Shown here one piece after another: positions 35,071-47,463 of a DNA stretch of 64,000 nt. The DNA is taken from contig JARWIR010000010.1 in NCBI GenBank assembly GCA_029959085.1, forward strand, positions 9,941,001 through 10,005,000, in the 5' to 3' direction. Source of the DNA: Nemophila menziesii (Eukaryota; Streptophyta; Magnoliopsida; Boraginales; Hydrophyllaceae). Under the pieces are notes generated by a model. The model worked only from the letters and a program-made list of their open reading frames with translations, was not told where the DNA came from and searched no databases. Every line of letters starts with the position of its first letter. Position 1 is the stretch's first letter. Both the position numbers and the translations under genes were made by a program.

Positions 35071-35238
35071 GGGTATGACTTTGGATGGTCCAATATTCAT
35101 ATCACATCCTTTGATTATTTTAACAAAACACATGTCATTAGATTAACTAGTTAGTTATTTTTGAAAGTTTAAAACATAAGGTATGTGTATTAATATGATT
35201 GGTGTATGTTCATCCAATATTGAATGGAAGAATTATCC
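35071..35238. mobile_element. Mutator-like MITE, copy 2 (left end damaged)
   Basis: Starts gggtatgact and ends ...gaatggaagaattatcc. The interior matches 12058-12236 and 52463-52645 (words ggtccaatattcat, aaaacacatgtcat, agtttaaaacat). Part of the left inverted repeat is deleted. It is flanked by 9 bp tattcaaat / tatttaaat (8 of 9 equal), consistent with the 9 bp duplications of the other copies. Confidence 0.85.
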
Positions 35239-35362
35239 TATTTAAATACAAGTAAAAGAATTATCAAGTGAATTTGCGAATCTTCTAATTTTTCTTTAAA
35301 AAATAAGTAAATAGATAAGTGTACAGAGTAATCCAAATCACATCATACTTTTATCACCTATG

Positions 35363-37121
35363 TGTTTATCTCCTATTTGTTCTAATTATTAGCCCCTTGG
35401 AGACATCCTTTTAGGTGAATAAATGACTTATTTTATAGACTTTTAGGCTTATTTGATCATATTGCACTTTCTTCCCTTGGAAATTAACTATTTGCAGAAT
35501 CTGAGCTTTTGTGCCTAAATTTGACTATTTTTAATGCAAAGTTAATTGGTTCTTGAATCTCATGAAAGACCAATCCAAGGAGAAAAAGTGAGAATAAAGT
35601 CTTAGTGTATTTTAGAGTGTTAGGAAATGATTTTGAGTCAAGTTTCTATTATTAGAGTACACTTTCCTATTTCGATTTCTTGATTTATTGATTTTGTCTT
35701 TTTCGGCATATGCGGTTTAATTATTTATTTAATGTGAAACTTTAAGAGATAAATGGTAATTACTTAGAGATCAAGTCAAGATAAAGATGAAAGGAAAGAA
35801 GATTTACATGGAAATAAGAAGATTTAGGAAAGATTTATTCAAAGTAGGAAAAGATAAAGCTGCTTTTTGAAATCTGAAAATCCAGCCACGTTTTAGAGAT
35901 TAAATCATAATAAAAGATTGACATGGATTCTGGATGAGTGGTCTACACCAATAGAAATCTCTTTCCAAGACAAGCACTTTCATATATTTGAACTTCTCAA
36001 ACGGATAAGTATTGAAAAATATATGACCAAATCAAATCAGCAGAATCTTATCTTTTAGAGCTACGAATTCGAGAGTCTTTGACTTGTCTTCCACTCCAAG
36101 CAAAATTCGACCTAGGGTCCTCCAACACCTATAAATACACCCCTTAACCTCCTACTGTCACGCACTTCAAAGAATTACACAAGAGGCTTAAGGTTTTCAA
36201 GTTAGAGCACGAAGGAGAGAAGAAGCTAGAAGCTGGAGGAATCCTGTTCTTCCAACCATAGTCATTCTACCCTTTAGGTTTTTCATTTATCTTTTGTATT
36301 TGAAACATGAATTCCTTTTCTTTTATGTTAGTTTTCAATTTCATCATGAGCTAAATTTCTTTATACTTGAGAATCGCATTAAAGGGACGAACCTTAATTA
36401 ATGAATCTATGTTTTGAATTTGGGATTGTTTAGATTTAAATAGGATTGAGTTTTATATATTGGATATTGCTTTATTTTCATTACTAATTCTTTTAGGAAC
36501 AACAAGGATTAGCTGTTAGTATTTGGGCTATTCACTTTAGGGGCGAAGTGATCATCCGACAGGGGGGTTTGAATACAGATCTAGGTAATACCCGTGTAAT
36601 GTCTGTTATTGACCGACAGGCTTAACTAGTTACATAGCCAAAGAGGTAAAATCTTATCATCCGAAGAGCCATATTCGACCATACAGGTGTTTATGATACT
36701 TTAGGATAGCTTCTAGGTCCACCCGACAGGGGGCTAGGAGGTATTAGAGTCCCAACTAATATTATAATTTCAATTCTACCCTTAACATAGCATAGATTAT
36801 ATTGACTAAGTGGATTCCTTTGCGAGGATCAAGTATCTCTCCTATCTGAAGTTAGTCGTTATTTGCTTTATTTCTTTTCTGTTAATTTAATTTTAGTCTT
36901 TACATTATTTGCAATTTTAATTTACAAAAACCAAACAAAAATTCTTATCTTTTATTTTCTGTTTAGCAATTACTCTTACTACTTGATTAATATTTGGGTT
37001 GAACCTAATCCGTCCCTGAGAACGAACTTGTTTATCATATATTACTTGGGACAACTGTACACTTGCGGTTAAGTGGTTCCTTTATTTTGCACTTAATTTT
37101 ATAACACCCTAGGACCCACCA
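35363..37121 (+). repeat. 5' LTR of element B
   Basis: Aligned with the 3' LTR at a constant offset of 7571. Its start (tgtttatctcc) has drifted from the usual tgatgtctccc, while the end is ...aggacccacca. It has a TATA box at 36130 and four spaced gacagggg-like motifs near 36555-36730. Confidence 0.9.
36130..36137 (+). promoter_or_regulatory. TATA box in 5' LTR of element B
   Basis: tataaata, 767 bp into the LTR, with the same sequence in the 3' LTR at 43701-43708. Confidence 0.6.
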
Positions 37122-37127
37122 AGTTTT

Positions 37128-37145
37128 TGGCGCCGCTGCCGGGGA
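37128..37145 (+). promoter_or_regulatory. Primer-binding site (tRNA-Asp type)
   Basis: tggcgccgctgccgggga begins six bases after the LTR. From memory this is the Athila-type primer-binding site, complementary to the 3' end of tRNA-Asp. It is used to start minus-strand cDNA. Confidence 0.85.
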
Positions 37146-37266
37146 CGGTAGCGTGTGACCCCGGTGTTAATCTTTTAGTAGTTTAATTGTTAGTTTAATT
37201 TTAGTTTTATTTTTCAGTTTTACGCTTTGGGTTGTCTTTCTTTTTCAGGTTTATAGGTTTTGGTTT

Positions 37267-39789
37267 ATGCGTGAAGATATCGTGATTCTTGAAAATCCCG
37301 AAAACCTAGTTCGAGAAGCAAACAAAAGAAAGAGAAATGCTAAAGCACAAGAGTTAGAAGAGCAATTAGCAAGAGAGATGGCTGAAGACCCAGTTGACAA
37401 TCGACAACGCGGCCCTCCAGCTGCTCCTGTTGCTCAGAACAATGATCCATGGTTCATCAATGGCCCTGAAGAAGCTCCGTTTCGAGCTCCTGCCCTCGGA
37501 ATTGGCCCTGCAAATATTAATGTCGAGAGATTCAGACCCGATCCTGGTATGCTATCTCAGTTTCAAAGTTATGGCAATTTCCGAGGAGCACCTAGCGAAG
37601 ATCCGATCCATGCTGTATAGAAGTTCATGCAAATTTGTGATTCTTATATTACGCAAGGAGTAACTAAAGAGCAAATGTATTTTGCTAATTTTAGATACTT
37701 CGTTATTGATGGAGCAAGTGAGTGGCATGATTCTCAAGAACCCGGAACAATTACAACATGGGACGCATTACAAACCGCGTTCTTCGATAGATACTACCCA
37801 ACGAATATGAGATTAGATGCACAAGTTGAACTAACCTCATTGAAACAAGATCAAGACGAAACTTTGGGTAGAAGTTGGAAGAGATTTCAGATTTGCTTAC
37901 GAAGAGTCCCTGATCATGGCCTCACAGAAGTTCAACAAATGAAGATATTTTACCGAGGACTTGATGGCTCTTCAAGGAAGGATCTAGATTTGCTTTGTGG
38001 TGGTGGATTCCTACAGGTACAGCCAGTTCATGCGAAGATTATTTTGAATAGAACTGTAACAAATGAAATTTGTTGGAACACTGTAAGAACACCTGTTCGA
38101 GGTGGAAATACTGCGTCAACTGAAGAAAAAGTCACCGCCTTGGAAAGCAAACTCGAGCAACAACTGAAACAACTTACTATAGCCGTTACAATGAGTGTTG
38201 CAAGTAAAAGAGCAGAAGTTAATGCTACACAAGAAATTTATGGGTGTTCTAACTGCGGTACAGAAGATCATGATTGGGAGACCTGTCAAAACAATCCAGA
38301 ATCCGTAATGTTCGTATCCAACCGAGGAAATTACAATTCAAGTGGTCAAGGCTATCAACGGAATAGAAACCATCTGGGTTTCCAATATGTAAATCCAAAT
38401 GGGGACGCTAATCCGCAACATGCATATCAACAACGCCCCCAAGGCAATAATTTTCAACCAAGACCTCATAACAACTACCAAGGTGGACAAGCTTACGGAA
38501 ATCAAGCTCAGAGACAACCTCCGCAAGATGCTTATGCCGACACCATGAACCAGAAAGCTCAACCTCAAGAGGGTACATTAGATGTGCAACAAACCTTGAC
38601 AACACTAATCTCCATTCAACAATCTACGGCCACAACACTTAAATTGATGGAAACTCAGATAGCCCAGATTAATAAGCAATTAAATCAACGTCAACAAGGA
38701 CAATTACCAAGCGATACTGAAGAACCTAAACCATATGAAGAATGTAATGCGATATCTCTTAGAAGTGGTAAGAATCTTCCACCCCCACCTTTTCCCGTTA
38801 TGAAAGAAAAAGAAACAACTGTGAAAGAGAAACCGGTAAAAGAGGTGGAAGATAAAGAAGATGAACCTGAAATAATTGAAGTGGAGAAGATTCCAGAAAA
38901 TTTGAAAAAGGAAGATGCTATAGAAGTCCGTCCTCCTCCACCATTCCCTTCAAGAGTTCAGAAGAAAGGAGATACTGTGGAATATCAGAGATTCATGACC
39001 ATGGTGGGTAAGCTCAACATTAATATACCTTTCTTAGAAGTTATCAAAGGCGTGCCAAAATACATGAAATTCTTAAAAAGAGCTATCACCAGCAAGCGTC
39101 AGTATCTTGAGAATGAAATGGTGGGTTTGCCAGAAGAGTGTAGTGCTATATGCCAAAGTAAGTTGCCACCCAAATTACTTGATCCTGGAAGTTTTACGAT
39201 CCCGATTTCCATTGGTGCTAAATGGCAAGGGAAAGCTTTGTGTGATTTGGGAGCAAGTATTAATCTCATGCCCAAATCCGTGTTTGAAAAGTTGAAAATA
39301 GGAAACGCAAAACCTACCTCTATGGTTTTGCAAATGGTTGACAGATCCCTCGTACATCCAGAGGGAAGACTAGAAGAGGTCCTCGTCAAGGCTGGTACGT
39401 TAATCTTTCCTGTTGATTTTGTTATACTTGATTACGACGCGGATAGGAATGTCCCCATTATTTTGGGAAGACCATTCCTAGCCACGGGGCGTACTTTGAT
39501 TGATGTAGAGAATGGTGAAATGATTATGCGTATCCAAGACGAGGAGGTGAAATTTAACGTGTTTAAGCCAATGAAGTTTCCGGATCCCAAGGAAGATTGC
39601 TTCCGGATTGACGCGATTGAACAAACAGACAAGGAACCAACTAAGGTAGTGGAAACCTCAGGAATGGAGGAAGAAGAGCGAAGAAAGAAACCACCAAATC
39701 CGTGGTTTTTCCATACAGATCCTAAGGAAAACCCACACCTTGACCAGAAACCACCAGATTTTTATGGTTCCTTGACGGTGCGAAGATAA
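37267..39789 (+). pseudogene. gag-protease polyprotein with one in-frame stop
   Basis: The ATG at 37267 follows a 145 bp leader after the LTR. The frame is open to 39789 (841 codons) except for one TAG at 37618 (codon 118). Domains: a retrotransposon gag core (about residues 119-230: WHDSQEPGTITTWDALQTAFF, FYRGL), a CCHC zinc knuckle CSNCGTEDHDWETC (residues 327-340), a Q/N/P-rich linker, an E/K-rich segment, then an aspartic protease with CDLGASINLMP (D at residue 660) and the flap-side ILGRPFLATG. D-L-G-A in place of D-S/T-G-A is usual for Athila. The ORF then stops with no RT. If the TAG is read through or is recent, this could still make particles. Confidence 0.9.
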
Positions 39790-39806
39790 AAGAGAAAGGG
39801 CGTAAC

Positions 39807-40067
39807 GTGAAGGTACCAAAAGAACCTAAGAAAGAGACAAAGAAAAGGGGGTTCAGAATAGGCGAAGAGGTTGCATTGAAGAAGCCTGATCCTCCTCCAA
39901 AAACGCGCGAAGCCAAGAGTTCTTGGCAAGGACCTTTCATGGTCACAAAGGTTATTTCAAATCAACTGGTGGTAATAAAAGCTAAGGGATGCAAATTCCG
40001 TGTAGCAAACGTTGATAACCTCACTCACTGCTGGGGAGGTTATGTGAAAAAACGATTCCAGAGGTAA
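39807..40067 (+). pseudogene. Integrase C-terminal remnant
   Basis: Starts in another frame 17 bases after the gag-protease stop. It reads GEEVALKKPDPPPKTREAKSSWQGPFMVTKV ..., a GPY/F-like module as at the end of Ty3/gypsy integrases (compare [12 protein letters not shown] at 3070 in element A), and ends at a TAA before the tract aacgacgttaaac shared with element A. Everything between protease and this module has been removed. No ribosome entry signal is evident. Confidence 0.65.
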
Positions 40068-40254
40068 CGAGTTTAACGACGTTAAACAAAAGCCATTTCA
40101 TTGTATATTAGTTTATTGCTTTAAGTTTTTCAATTCCTAGTGTAGAATTATAAGTTAGTGTCAAGTTTTAGTGTCTACTTTTAAAGAAATGAGATGGGTA
40201 GTGTGTTAATGGTGCAAGAATCGAGTTTGGGATGCTAGGAAACGCAAAGAAAAT

Positions 40255-40645
40255 TCGTGGAAAAATTCAAAGGCTGGCGCGGACTACCCCTGCGGTGTAC
40301 CCCCTATACCGCAGGGATGTACCGCGCCCCAAAAACCCGTATCACGGGTCGCGCACCACGGGTCTTATCCAGAGGCGAGAAAAAGAGATGCTGATTGGCG
40401 CGGTGCACCGCACCCTATACCGCACGCCCAAAACGCGTGCCACGGGGTATGAACCGCAGGTTTTTTCACGGAGCACGTGCGGACTACCCCATGCACCGCA
40501 CCCCTGCACCGCACGGCAAAAACGCGTGCCATGGGGTGCTAGCACGGGTACAAGGCAGAAGCGAAAAAATACACACCACAGCGCTGCGGTATACCCCCGC
40601 GGTATACCCCATGCACCGCAGGGATGCACTGCGCTTGGCGGTTTG
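40255..40645 (+). repeat. GC-rich palindromic minisatellite in element B
   Basis: Repeats with words such as gcggactacccc, ccctataccgcac, aaaacgcgtgccacgggg and gcggtatacccc, in units of roughly 80-120 bp and strongly self-complementary. It occupies the same place as the minisatellite at 3480-3990 in element A, after aacgacgttaaacaaaagcca and before the 3' ORF leader, yet its sequence is unrelated. Overlapping frames on both strands are repeat artefacts. Confidence 0.85.
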
Positions 40646-41005
40646 TGAATAGTTCAAAGCCCAGTAAACTTCTAACTTTAAAGAGATCAACCCTAGCCTC
40701 TTCCAAACGAATTTTCCAGCTTCCAACCCTATAAAAACACCTTGAAGCTTGATTAAACCTCCACAACAAACACATTAACATCATTAAATCTCTCCTCCAT
40801 CCTCCATAAACATAACCTCTCCATCAAATTCATCAAAAAACACCATTAAACAAAATCAAGATCATGAAGCTTTCAAGAGTTCTTCCAAGATTCATCAAGA
40901 AAACAACTTCCTTCATCTAATCCAAGCAAGAAACTCAAGTTTTACCAAGTTTTCTTAACTTTATTCTATCCTTGGTATAAACTTGAGTTTGGGGTCAAAT
41001 CAACC
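40646..41005 (+). other. Leader before the 3' ORF of element B
   Basis: A/C/T-rich, G-poor sequence with no credible ORF, ending in cttgagtttggggtc just before the ATG. It parallels 3991-4378. Confidence 0.5.
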
Positions 41006-41461
41006 ATGACAAACAGAACAGATGCTTTGGATTATAAGAGGAGGTGTTGTATCCTAGGGAAGAACAAGAATTTGCCTGGTTCCACAATTTAAAAGGCCAT
41101 CAATCTCGATGAGCCTACTGAAGAAACACAAGAAGAAAAGGCACCTGCACCACCACAACTCGGGAAATTAACAGCAAGGATGAGGGTATCATCAAAGCCT
41201 AAAGACAAGACACAAATTCAAGATCAAGGTTCTTCTTCCTCTCAAACTAATTCTGGTATTCCTCCATGGGCTCACAATTTGCAACAAGAATTCAAACTTT
41301 TACGACTAGACATCGGAGCACTTTGGAAGGAAATTACACAGATTAAGTCAACATTGGAAGAGGTAACTTTGTACATGGATATTGATAATTATTCTCCCCC
41401 TTCGGAGGAGGACACGATGGATCTTCATGACCAGGTACCCCGTTCTAATTCTTCTTCTTAA
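41006..41461 (+). pseudogene. Short 3' ORF of element B (Athila 3' ORF remnant)
   Basis: ATG at 41006 (MTNRTDALDYKRR) matches the start of the 3' ORF of element A. A TAA at codon 29 (41090) interrupts it; the same frame then runs to 41461. The product has an E/P-rich stretch (EPTEETQEEKAPAPPQ), then IPPWAHNLQQEFKLLRLDIGALWKEITQIKSTLEE, a probable coiled coil. The large central domain seen at 4690-5400 is absent, so either an internal deletion or a distinct short version. Confidence 0.65.
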
Positions 41462-41522
41462 TTGATGGTAGGCACTAGTTAGGTAGTTTAGTTTAATTTT
41501 ATTGCTTTATTGAGTCTTTTTC

Positions 41523-41542
41523 GAGTCGTGGGGACACGACTC
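41523..41542 (+). other. Conserved hairpin (element B)
   Basis: Same 8 bp stem and ggga loop as at 5760-5779, and again followed by ttgagtttggggtgggg. Confidence 0.7.
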
Positions 41543-42916
41543 ACTTTTGAGTTTGGGGTGGGGTTCGTTGCCTCATCCCAATTTGTTGTGTTTTACATGC
41601 TTTCAATAAAATTAATCTTAGGGTTGCGTTGACTGTAGATAATTTTAAATGCCCCCATCAAGCATGCTTTTTATGAATTTATGATAGAAAATAGTTGACT
41701 AAAGGAGTTAGTTTGAAGCTGAACTTTAATTGCATGCAAATATGAGATAATTGATAGGAAAAATTAATGAACAATGCAAAAGAAGTAAACTTGTGCTTAA
41801 GGATAATTGGTGGTTTGTAGAACGTGAGATCTAAATGAGTAGAGAACCCACTTAGGCATGAACTTGAGGCAAGTTGTGTAAATAGGAAGATGATAGAGGC
41901 AGTTCTTTGTTAGCCCTTTGAATCCTTTTTGGTTGTCTATCCCTGAATTAATTTTATCCTTCTTAGACAAATTTTTAGCCTTTAAGCCTTTCTTTTGTCG
42001 CCACATTATAAGCCGATTTCCCTTTAGATTATTAGGCATGACCATATGACCCGCACTTGAATCACGATCCTGAGACTTCCTGTCTTGAGCTTGAGTTTGG
42101 GGTGGTGGGTCCACTATATGGGAATTTACATTGGGTTGGGATTTTTTGAGCTTATCAATGATGCTTTGTGCTATACATGATGATGATTCACAGGTTTATT
42201 ATATTGTAACCCTTTGCCGGGATAATAGTGAATGGAAAAGAAGCTTCGAGCTCAAGTTATGAATAGGCATAACTATGAAAATAGCATGATATCTCAACAT
42301 TAAAAAGAGAGTCATAGCTATAAGAAAAGAAAAAAATGAATGATTTGAAAAGATTATATATTCGGACCGGCAAAGTGAAATTTTTTAAGTGAATCATCCT
42401 TAGTGCTTATTGGGTTAATTTGGGGACGCTAATTAAGCGCGTCAATTGGGTTGAGTGAGAACGTTATTCGAGTATAAACTCAAGCTCTTGGACAGTTTGT
42501 TGATGGTAAGTGAGGAGAGAGCCAAAAGCTCACTTCAAATTTACCAAATATACATACCATACCGTCCTTCAGCCTATGCTAAAACCGTAAAGTCCTCATG
42601 ATTCCTAGATGCACAGTGAGTTAATAGGGAGTATGCTAAGTGGAGCGTTCAAAGGAAGTAAAGATCGAGGAACACCCTATAGCCACCATCTTGAGATAAG
42701 TATTAAGCGTAACCTTCTAGCATTGTGAAATTAATTTTGGATTGATATTATTTTGTGTTTAGATTTTGCATGATAAGTGTAGGTGTATATTAATTCCTAG
42801 ATTAGACTATATGAAATTTGTTTTAAGCTTTGCTTTGGGATTATTTACTAGATTCTACCTTCTGCGTTCACCTAAAAGATCCTTTGTTTTTATTTTACTT
42901 TGTCGGGACGACAAAG
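41543..42916 (+). other. 3' non-coding tract of element B
   Basis: Collinear with 5780-7140 of element A, including attaggcatgaccatatgac and the gagagagccaaaagctcac region. Purine motifs (ttgagtttggggt) stand near 41547 and 42091. No coding frame is supported. It lacks the accgggaacccggtt pair found in A at 6497. Confidence 0.65.
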
Positions 42917-42933
42917 GTTTGAGTTTGGGGTCT
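42917..42933 (+). promoter_or_regulatory. Polypurine tract of element B
   Basis: gtttgagtttggggtct, directly before the LTR start tgatgtctccc. It is the plus-strand primer site. Confidence 0.8.
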
Positions 42934-44692
42934 TGATGTCTCCCTATTTGTTCTAATTATTAGCCCCTTGGAGACATCCTTTTAGCTGAATAAATGACTT
43001 ATTTGATAGACTTTTAGGCTTATTTGATCATATTGCACTTTCTCCCCTTGGAAATTAACTATTTGCAGAATCTGAACTTTTGTGCCTAAATTTGACTATT
43101 TTTAATGCAAAGTTAATTGGTTCTTGAATCTCATGAAAGACCAATCCAAGGAGAAAAAGTGAGAATAAAGTCTTAGTGTATTTTAGAGTGTTAGGAAATG
43201 ATTTTGAGTCGAGTTTCTATTTTTAGAGTACACTTTCCTATTTCGATTTCTTGATTTATTGATTTTGTCTTTTTCGGCATATGCGGTTTAATTATTTATT
43301 TAATGTGAAGCTTTAAGAGATAAATGGTAATTACTTAGAGATCAAGTCAAGATAAAGATGAAAGGAAACAATATTTACATGGAAATAAGAGGATTTAGGA
43401 AAGATTTATTCAAAGGAGGAAAAGATAAAGCTGCCTTTTGAAATCTGAAAATCCAGCCACGTTTTAGAGATTAAATCATAATAAAAGATTGGCATGGATT
43501 CTGGATGACTGGTTTGCACCAATAGAAAGCTCTTTCCAAGACAAGCAGTTTCATATATTGGAACTTCTCAAACGGATAAGTATTGAAAAAGATATGACCA
43601 AATCAAATCAGCAGAATCTTATCTTTTAGAGCTACGAATTTGAGAGTCTTTGACTTGTCTTCCACTCCAAGCAAAATTCGACCTAGGGTCCTCCAACACC
43701 TATAAATACACCCCTTATCCTCCTACTATCACACACTTCAGAGAATTACACAAGAGGCTTAAGGTTTTCAAGTCAGAGCACGAAGGAGAGAAGAAGCTAG
43801 AAGCTGGAGGAATCCTGTTCGTCCAACCATAGTCATTCTTCCCTTTAGGTTTTTCATTTATCTTTTGTATTTGAAACATGAATTCCTTTTCTTTTATGTT
43901 AGTTTTTAATTTCATCATGAGCTAAAATTCTTTATACTTGAGAATCGCATTAAAGGGATGAACCTTAATTAATGAATCTATGTTTTGAATTTGGGATTGT
44001 TTAAATTTAAATAGGATTGAGTTTTATATATTGGATATTACTTTATTTTCATTACTAATTCTTTTAGGAACAACTAGGATTGCCTGTTAGTATTTGGGCT
44101 ATTCACTTTAGTGGCGAAGTGATCATCCGACAGGGGGGTTTGAATACATATCTAGGTAATACCCGTGTAATGTCTGTTATTGACCAACAGGCTTAACTAG
44201 TTACATAGCCAAAGAGGTAAAATCTTATCATCCGAAGAGCCATATTCGACCATACAGGTGTTTATGATACTTTAGGATAGCTTCTAGATCCACCCGACAG
44301 GGGGCTAGGAGATATTAGAGTCCCGACTAATATTATAATTCCAATTCTACCCTTAACATAGCATAGATTATATTGATTAAGTGGATTCCTTTGCGAGGAT
44401 CAAGTATCTCTCCTATCTGAAGTTAGTCGTTATTTGCTTTATTTCTTTTCTGTTAATTTAATTTTAGTCTTTACATTATTTGCAATTTTAATTTACAAAA
44501 ACCAAACAAAATTTCTTATCTTTTATTTTCTGTTTAGCAATTACTCTTACTACTTGATTAATATTTGGGTTGAACCTAATCCGTCCCTGAGAACGAACTT
44601 GTTTATCATATATTACTTGGGACAACTGTACACTTGCGGTTAAGTGGTTCCTTTATTTTGCACTTAATTTTATAACACCCTAGGACCCATCA
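42934..44692 (+). repeat. 3' LTR of element B
   Basis: 1759 bp, starts tgatgtctccc, ends aggacccatca, with a TATA box at 43701-43708. Small frames shared with the 5' LTR are not coding. Confidence 0.92.
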
Positions 44693-46476
44693 ACTATACT
44701 TATACCGTGTGTTGTGTATTAGGTACTCTAATGAATAGATTAGTAATCTTACGTGATATATTGCAAGTTCAATAGTTACTCTAGTGGTTAGAGTAATTTG
44801 TAACGATCAAGACGTCTTAGAATTGAATTTTACTTATATCAAAATAACTCTCAAATTATAAAAAAAGGACATACAACCATCAAATATGGAAACTATCTTG
44901 ATTTAAAAAACTATGTACTTAATTGTGATGTCCCTAATATATGTTGTAGACTTTGGAGTGAATTTTAATATTTTTCAATATGAAAATAAGATACAATTTC
45001 AGTAAATCAAATGAAATCATATAATATTCAATCAAGTCTACGAATAAATAATATAAATCCAAATAATACATAAATTATACGTAGATTGTAGAAGAATATT
45101 AATATATCAAATATTTATAATTAGTAAAAAGTTTAAATATCAATCACCAATATATAGTAATTCAAAATTTATTAAATATAATCTAATGTTCATTTTTTAT
45201 TTTCTATTAACAACTCAAATCATATAACTTTAAAGTTATTTTTTAAAATAATCAAAAAAAAGTCTCATTTATATAGTTTCAGATTTTTTAATTTTGTAAC
45301 AGATAATGTTATCGTCACTTCTAGAACCCTAAAATTATCCTTCACATATATTTCACACACAATAATATGGGAATATATTAGCCAGACTATATATTCTACT
45401 AGCTCCTCTTGTTCAATCCCCACCTAATCATTATTTCACTATAGCCATAATCTTCTCTTCTTTTTTGTGTATTATGTATTGTCCCAATATTTATTGTCAC
45501 ATAATATATTCAATATTCAATTTATAGATCCTTGGTAATTATATTCCAAATTAAGAATTATATGAATAAGACACACAAAAGGTTAGATTATAAATATTTT
45601 TTAATAATTCAATTACTTTTTAGTTTTTCCTTGTGGATAGTTTTATTAGTGCCCTTTTGTATCTTCCATTATATGACATTTTCTCTTATTAAATATCTAA
45701 AATTATATTGTGCTGTTTTTTTGTTTTGCATCATATTGTTTAATTATGGTCAATTCACATTAATATTTGATTTGATCAGTATAGAAGATTATATTACATT
45801 AATGTAAAAGGTACATACTTAACCGATGAGTAAATGTATTGTAAATATATACTTAAATTATTAATTATAAATTAGAAGTTAATTCAACACCGTTTCATAA
45901 TATACTAGTTTAATTGGTGCAAATATAATATTAATTTTTACTTGTGATTTGTATATAGTTAGAAGTTGGGTACATAGTTTTTTGGATTTTTCTGTATTAT
46001 TTCATAGTAGAGGTGTTGATTTTAGTAGTATTTAATTATCTTGGGTTAACGATTTCTGAGGGATAGATAGTCATTTTTATATACATTTGTTTGTACTAAT
46101 AAAAGTAGTTTTCCAAGATAAATTGTGCAATTGTGATACTTGTTTTCAAGTCAAAATTAAAGTTAATGAGATGAACCTTTAGCTTTAACAATTTTTTTTT
46201 AATTTTTTTTAACCTATATTGTATATTTTACATACTTGAAATAATATACTAATCATACAGAGGTTTGAAGTAGATATTGAGATGCACGTGGTAGTTAAAA
46301 AATTTCCAGTCATAATAATACGTTTGTTTCTCGAGTGTAAATGATACAAAACATTTTTAATTACATTATTTGTTTGTGTTTTTGTAGGTGCTGTCATGTG
46401 TTTACTAAGATACTTTGAATGATTTTTTAGGGTTTTTTACAACAATAACTCAATACGGAAAAAAAAACAAATATAT

Positions 46477-47077
46477 ATGGTGGCGCATGATGATTTTGAA
46501 GGTGGTGGAGGTGATAGAGATGATGATCAGAAGTGGAGGTGTAAAGAAAGGAAGACTAATTAAGGATGCAAAGAGAAATCCATGAATGGTTTCCCTCAAT
46601 GTGAGAAGCATTTTTTTTAGCTAGAAAGCTTTATTACAAAAGGTCTAAGAAGAGGAAGCTGGAAACTTAGAAGATCAAACATCACACCTAGATATCTTGG
46701 TGGCTGATGGTGGTGTAATTTCTAAAATTTCATAGTCTCCGAGTAATCAATCAACATTTACCATTTCTGTCGCCTTCGGTGGTGTAATTGCCAGCTAACA
46801 TAAAGCATTATCTACCATTTTTTCTTATGAAGATTTTAGTAACGATTGGGAGAACAAGATTGCAGGTGATAATCGGATGTATGGTGAAAAGGTAAATACT
46901 AAGAATAGAATAAAGAGAGGTAGATTAAGTAGTGGAGAAGAAGTTAGCAATGTGAATGTAATTGTAAATCAAAGGTAAATATTATAGTGAACCTATACCT
47001 TGTTTGCAGGTGATTTATCTTCTATTTATGTAGATGGAAAACCTTTGACTTAAAATTATGTCAATTCCTTTCAATAA
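46477..47077 (+). pseudogene. WRC-domain gene fragment, copy I
   Basis: The ATG at 46477 opens MVAHDDFEGGGGDRDDDQKWRCKERK. It is then broken: the second W of the WRC-like motif is a TAA and the tail is frameshifted. Further along, open stretches resume (FGGVIAS; IFSYEDFSNDWENKIAGDNR; KRGRLSSGEEVSNVNVIVNQR) up to a splice-donor-like gtaaat near 46975. A second exon after ttgcag reads DLSSIYVDGKP and ends at TAA 47075. The domain resembles WRC zinc modules such as those at the N-terminus of plant KDM3/JMJ25-type demethylases (from memory). Dead copy. Confidence 0.6.
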
Positions 47078-47463
47078 CCTAAACAAATTGTAATGAATAA
47101 TCTAATTTAGAGAGAAATAAAACAATAAATTAAAAGACAAAAAATTTTAAGACCAAAATAAAACAAAACTTCATTGGTTGATTTCTATTTTTTTCATGTA
47201 CATGAATTCCTTATAGATGTATAGAATAACTGTTATAGATAATAACATTTGTATTCTATTTACTTAATATATATTTACTAATTATTCTTAAATATTGATT
47301 CTAGTATTCATAACATTGCCTCCTTCTTGAAATTAAACATTGCCCTCAAGGTTCTAAACTTGATAAGTTTGTATCAAAGAAACTAGAATATATATCTGGA
47401 GGTACGTCTATAACAATCGAAGTAGAGTAATTATAATTTCTTTTTTGAATCTAAGAGAAATAA

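Larger units (their letters stand above)
35363..44692 (+). mobile_element. Athila-like element B, internally deleted (gag-protease only)
   Basis: Two LTRs of 1759 bp each (35363-37121 and 42934-44692) bracket a 5.8 kb interior. The interior has a primer-binding site, gag-protease, a remnant of the integrase C-terminus, a GC-rich minisatellite, a short 3' ORF, a long non-coding tract and a polypurine tract. Reverse transcriptase, RNase H and the integrase core are absent. The LTRs differ only at scattered bases, so insertion is relatively recent. The flanks are accta/cctat on the left and actat on the right, at best an imperfect target duplication. The first bases of the 5' LTR are also altered. 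Confidence 0.92.

Noticed and set aside
36863..37072. 69-codon hydrophobic ORF, repeated at 44434-44643
   Set aside because: It lies inside the LTRs of element B; the duplication is the LTR pair, and LTRs do not code here.
40232..40784. ORFs of 80-138 codons on both strands
   Set aside because: Products of the GC-rich minisatellite of element B, open in several frames at once because stops are rare in GC-rich repeats.
35358..44697. Perfect 5 bp target duplication around element B
   Set aside because: The flanks (accta or cctat against actat) match only imperfectly, and the 5' LTR start is altered, so I do not claim it.
44935..44950. tgatgtccctaatatatg near 44930 as another Athila LTR start
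   Set aside because: Only about eight bases resemble the LTR start, and the following sequence belongs to the WRC unit, not to an LTR.
45532..45807. 91-codon hydrophobic ORF in unit I
   Set aside because: AT-rich low-complexity membrane-like translation. The frame is not kept in unit II or III, so it is unlikely to be coding.
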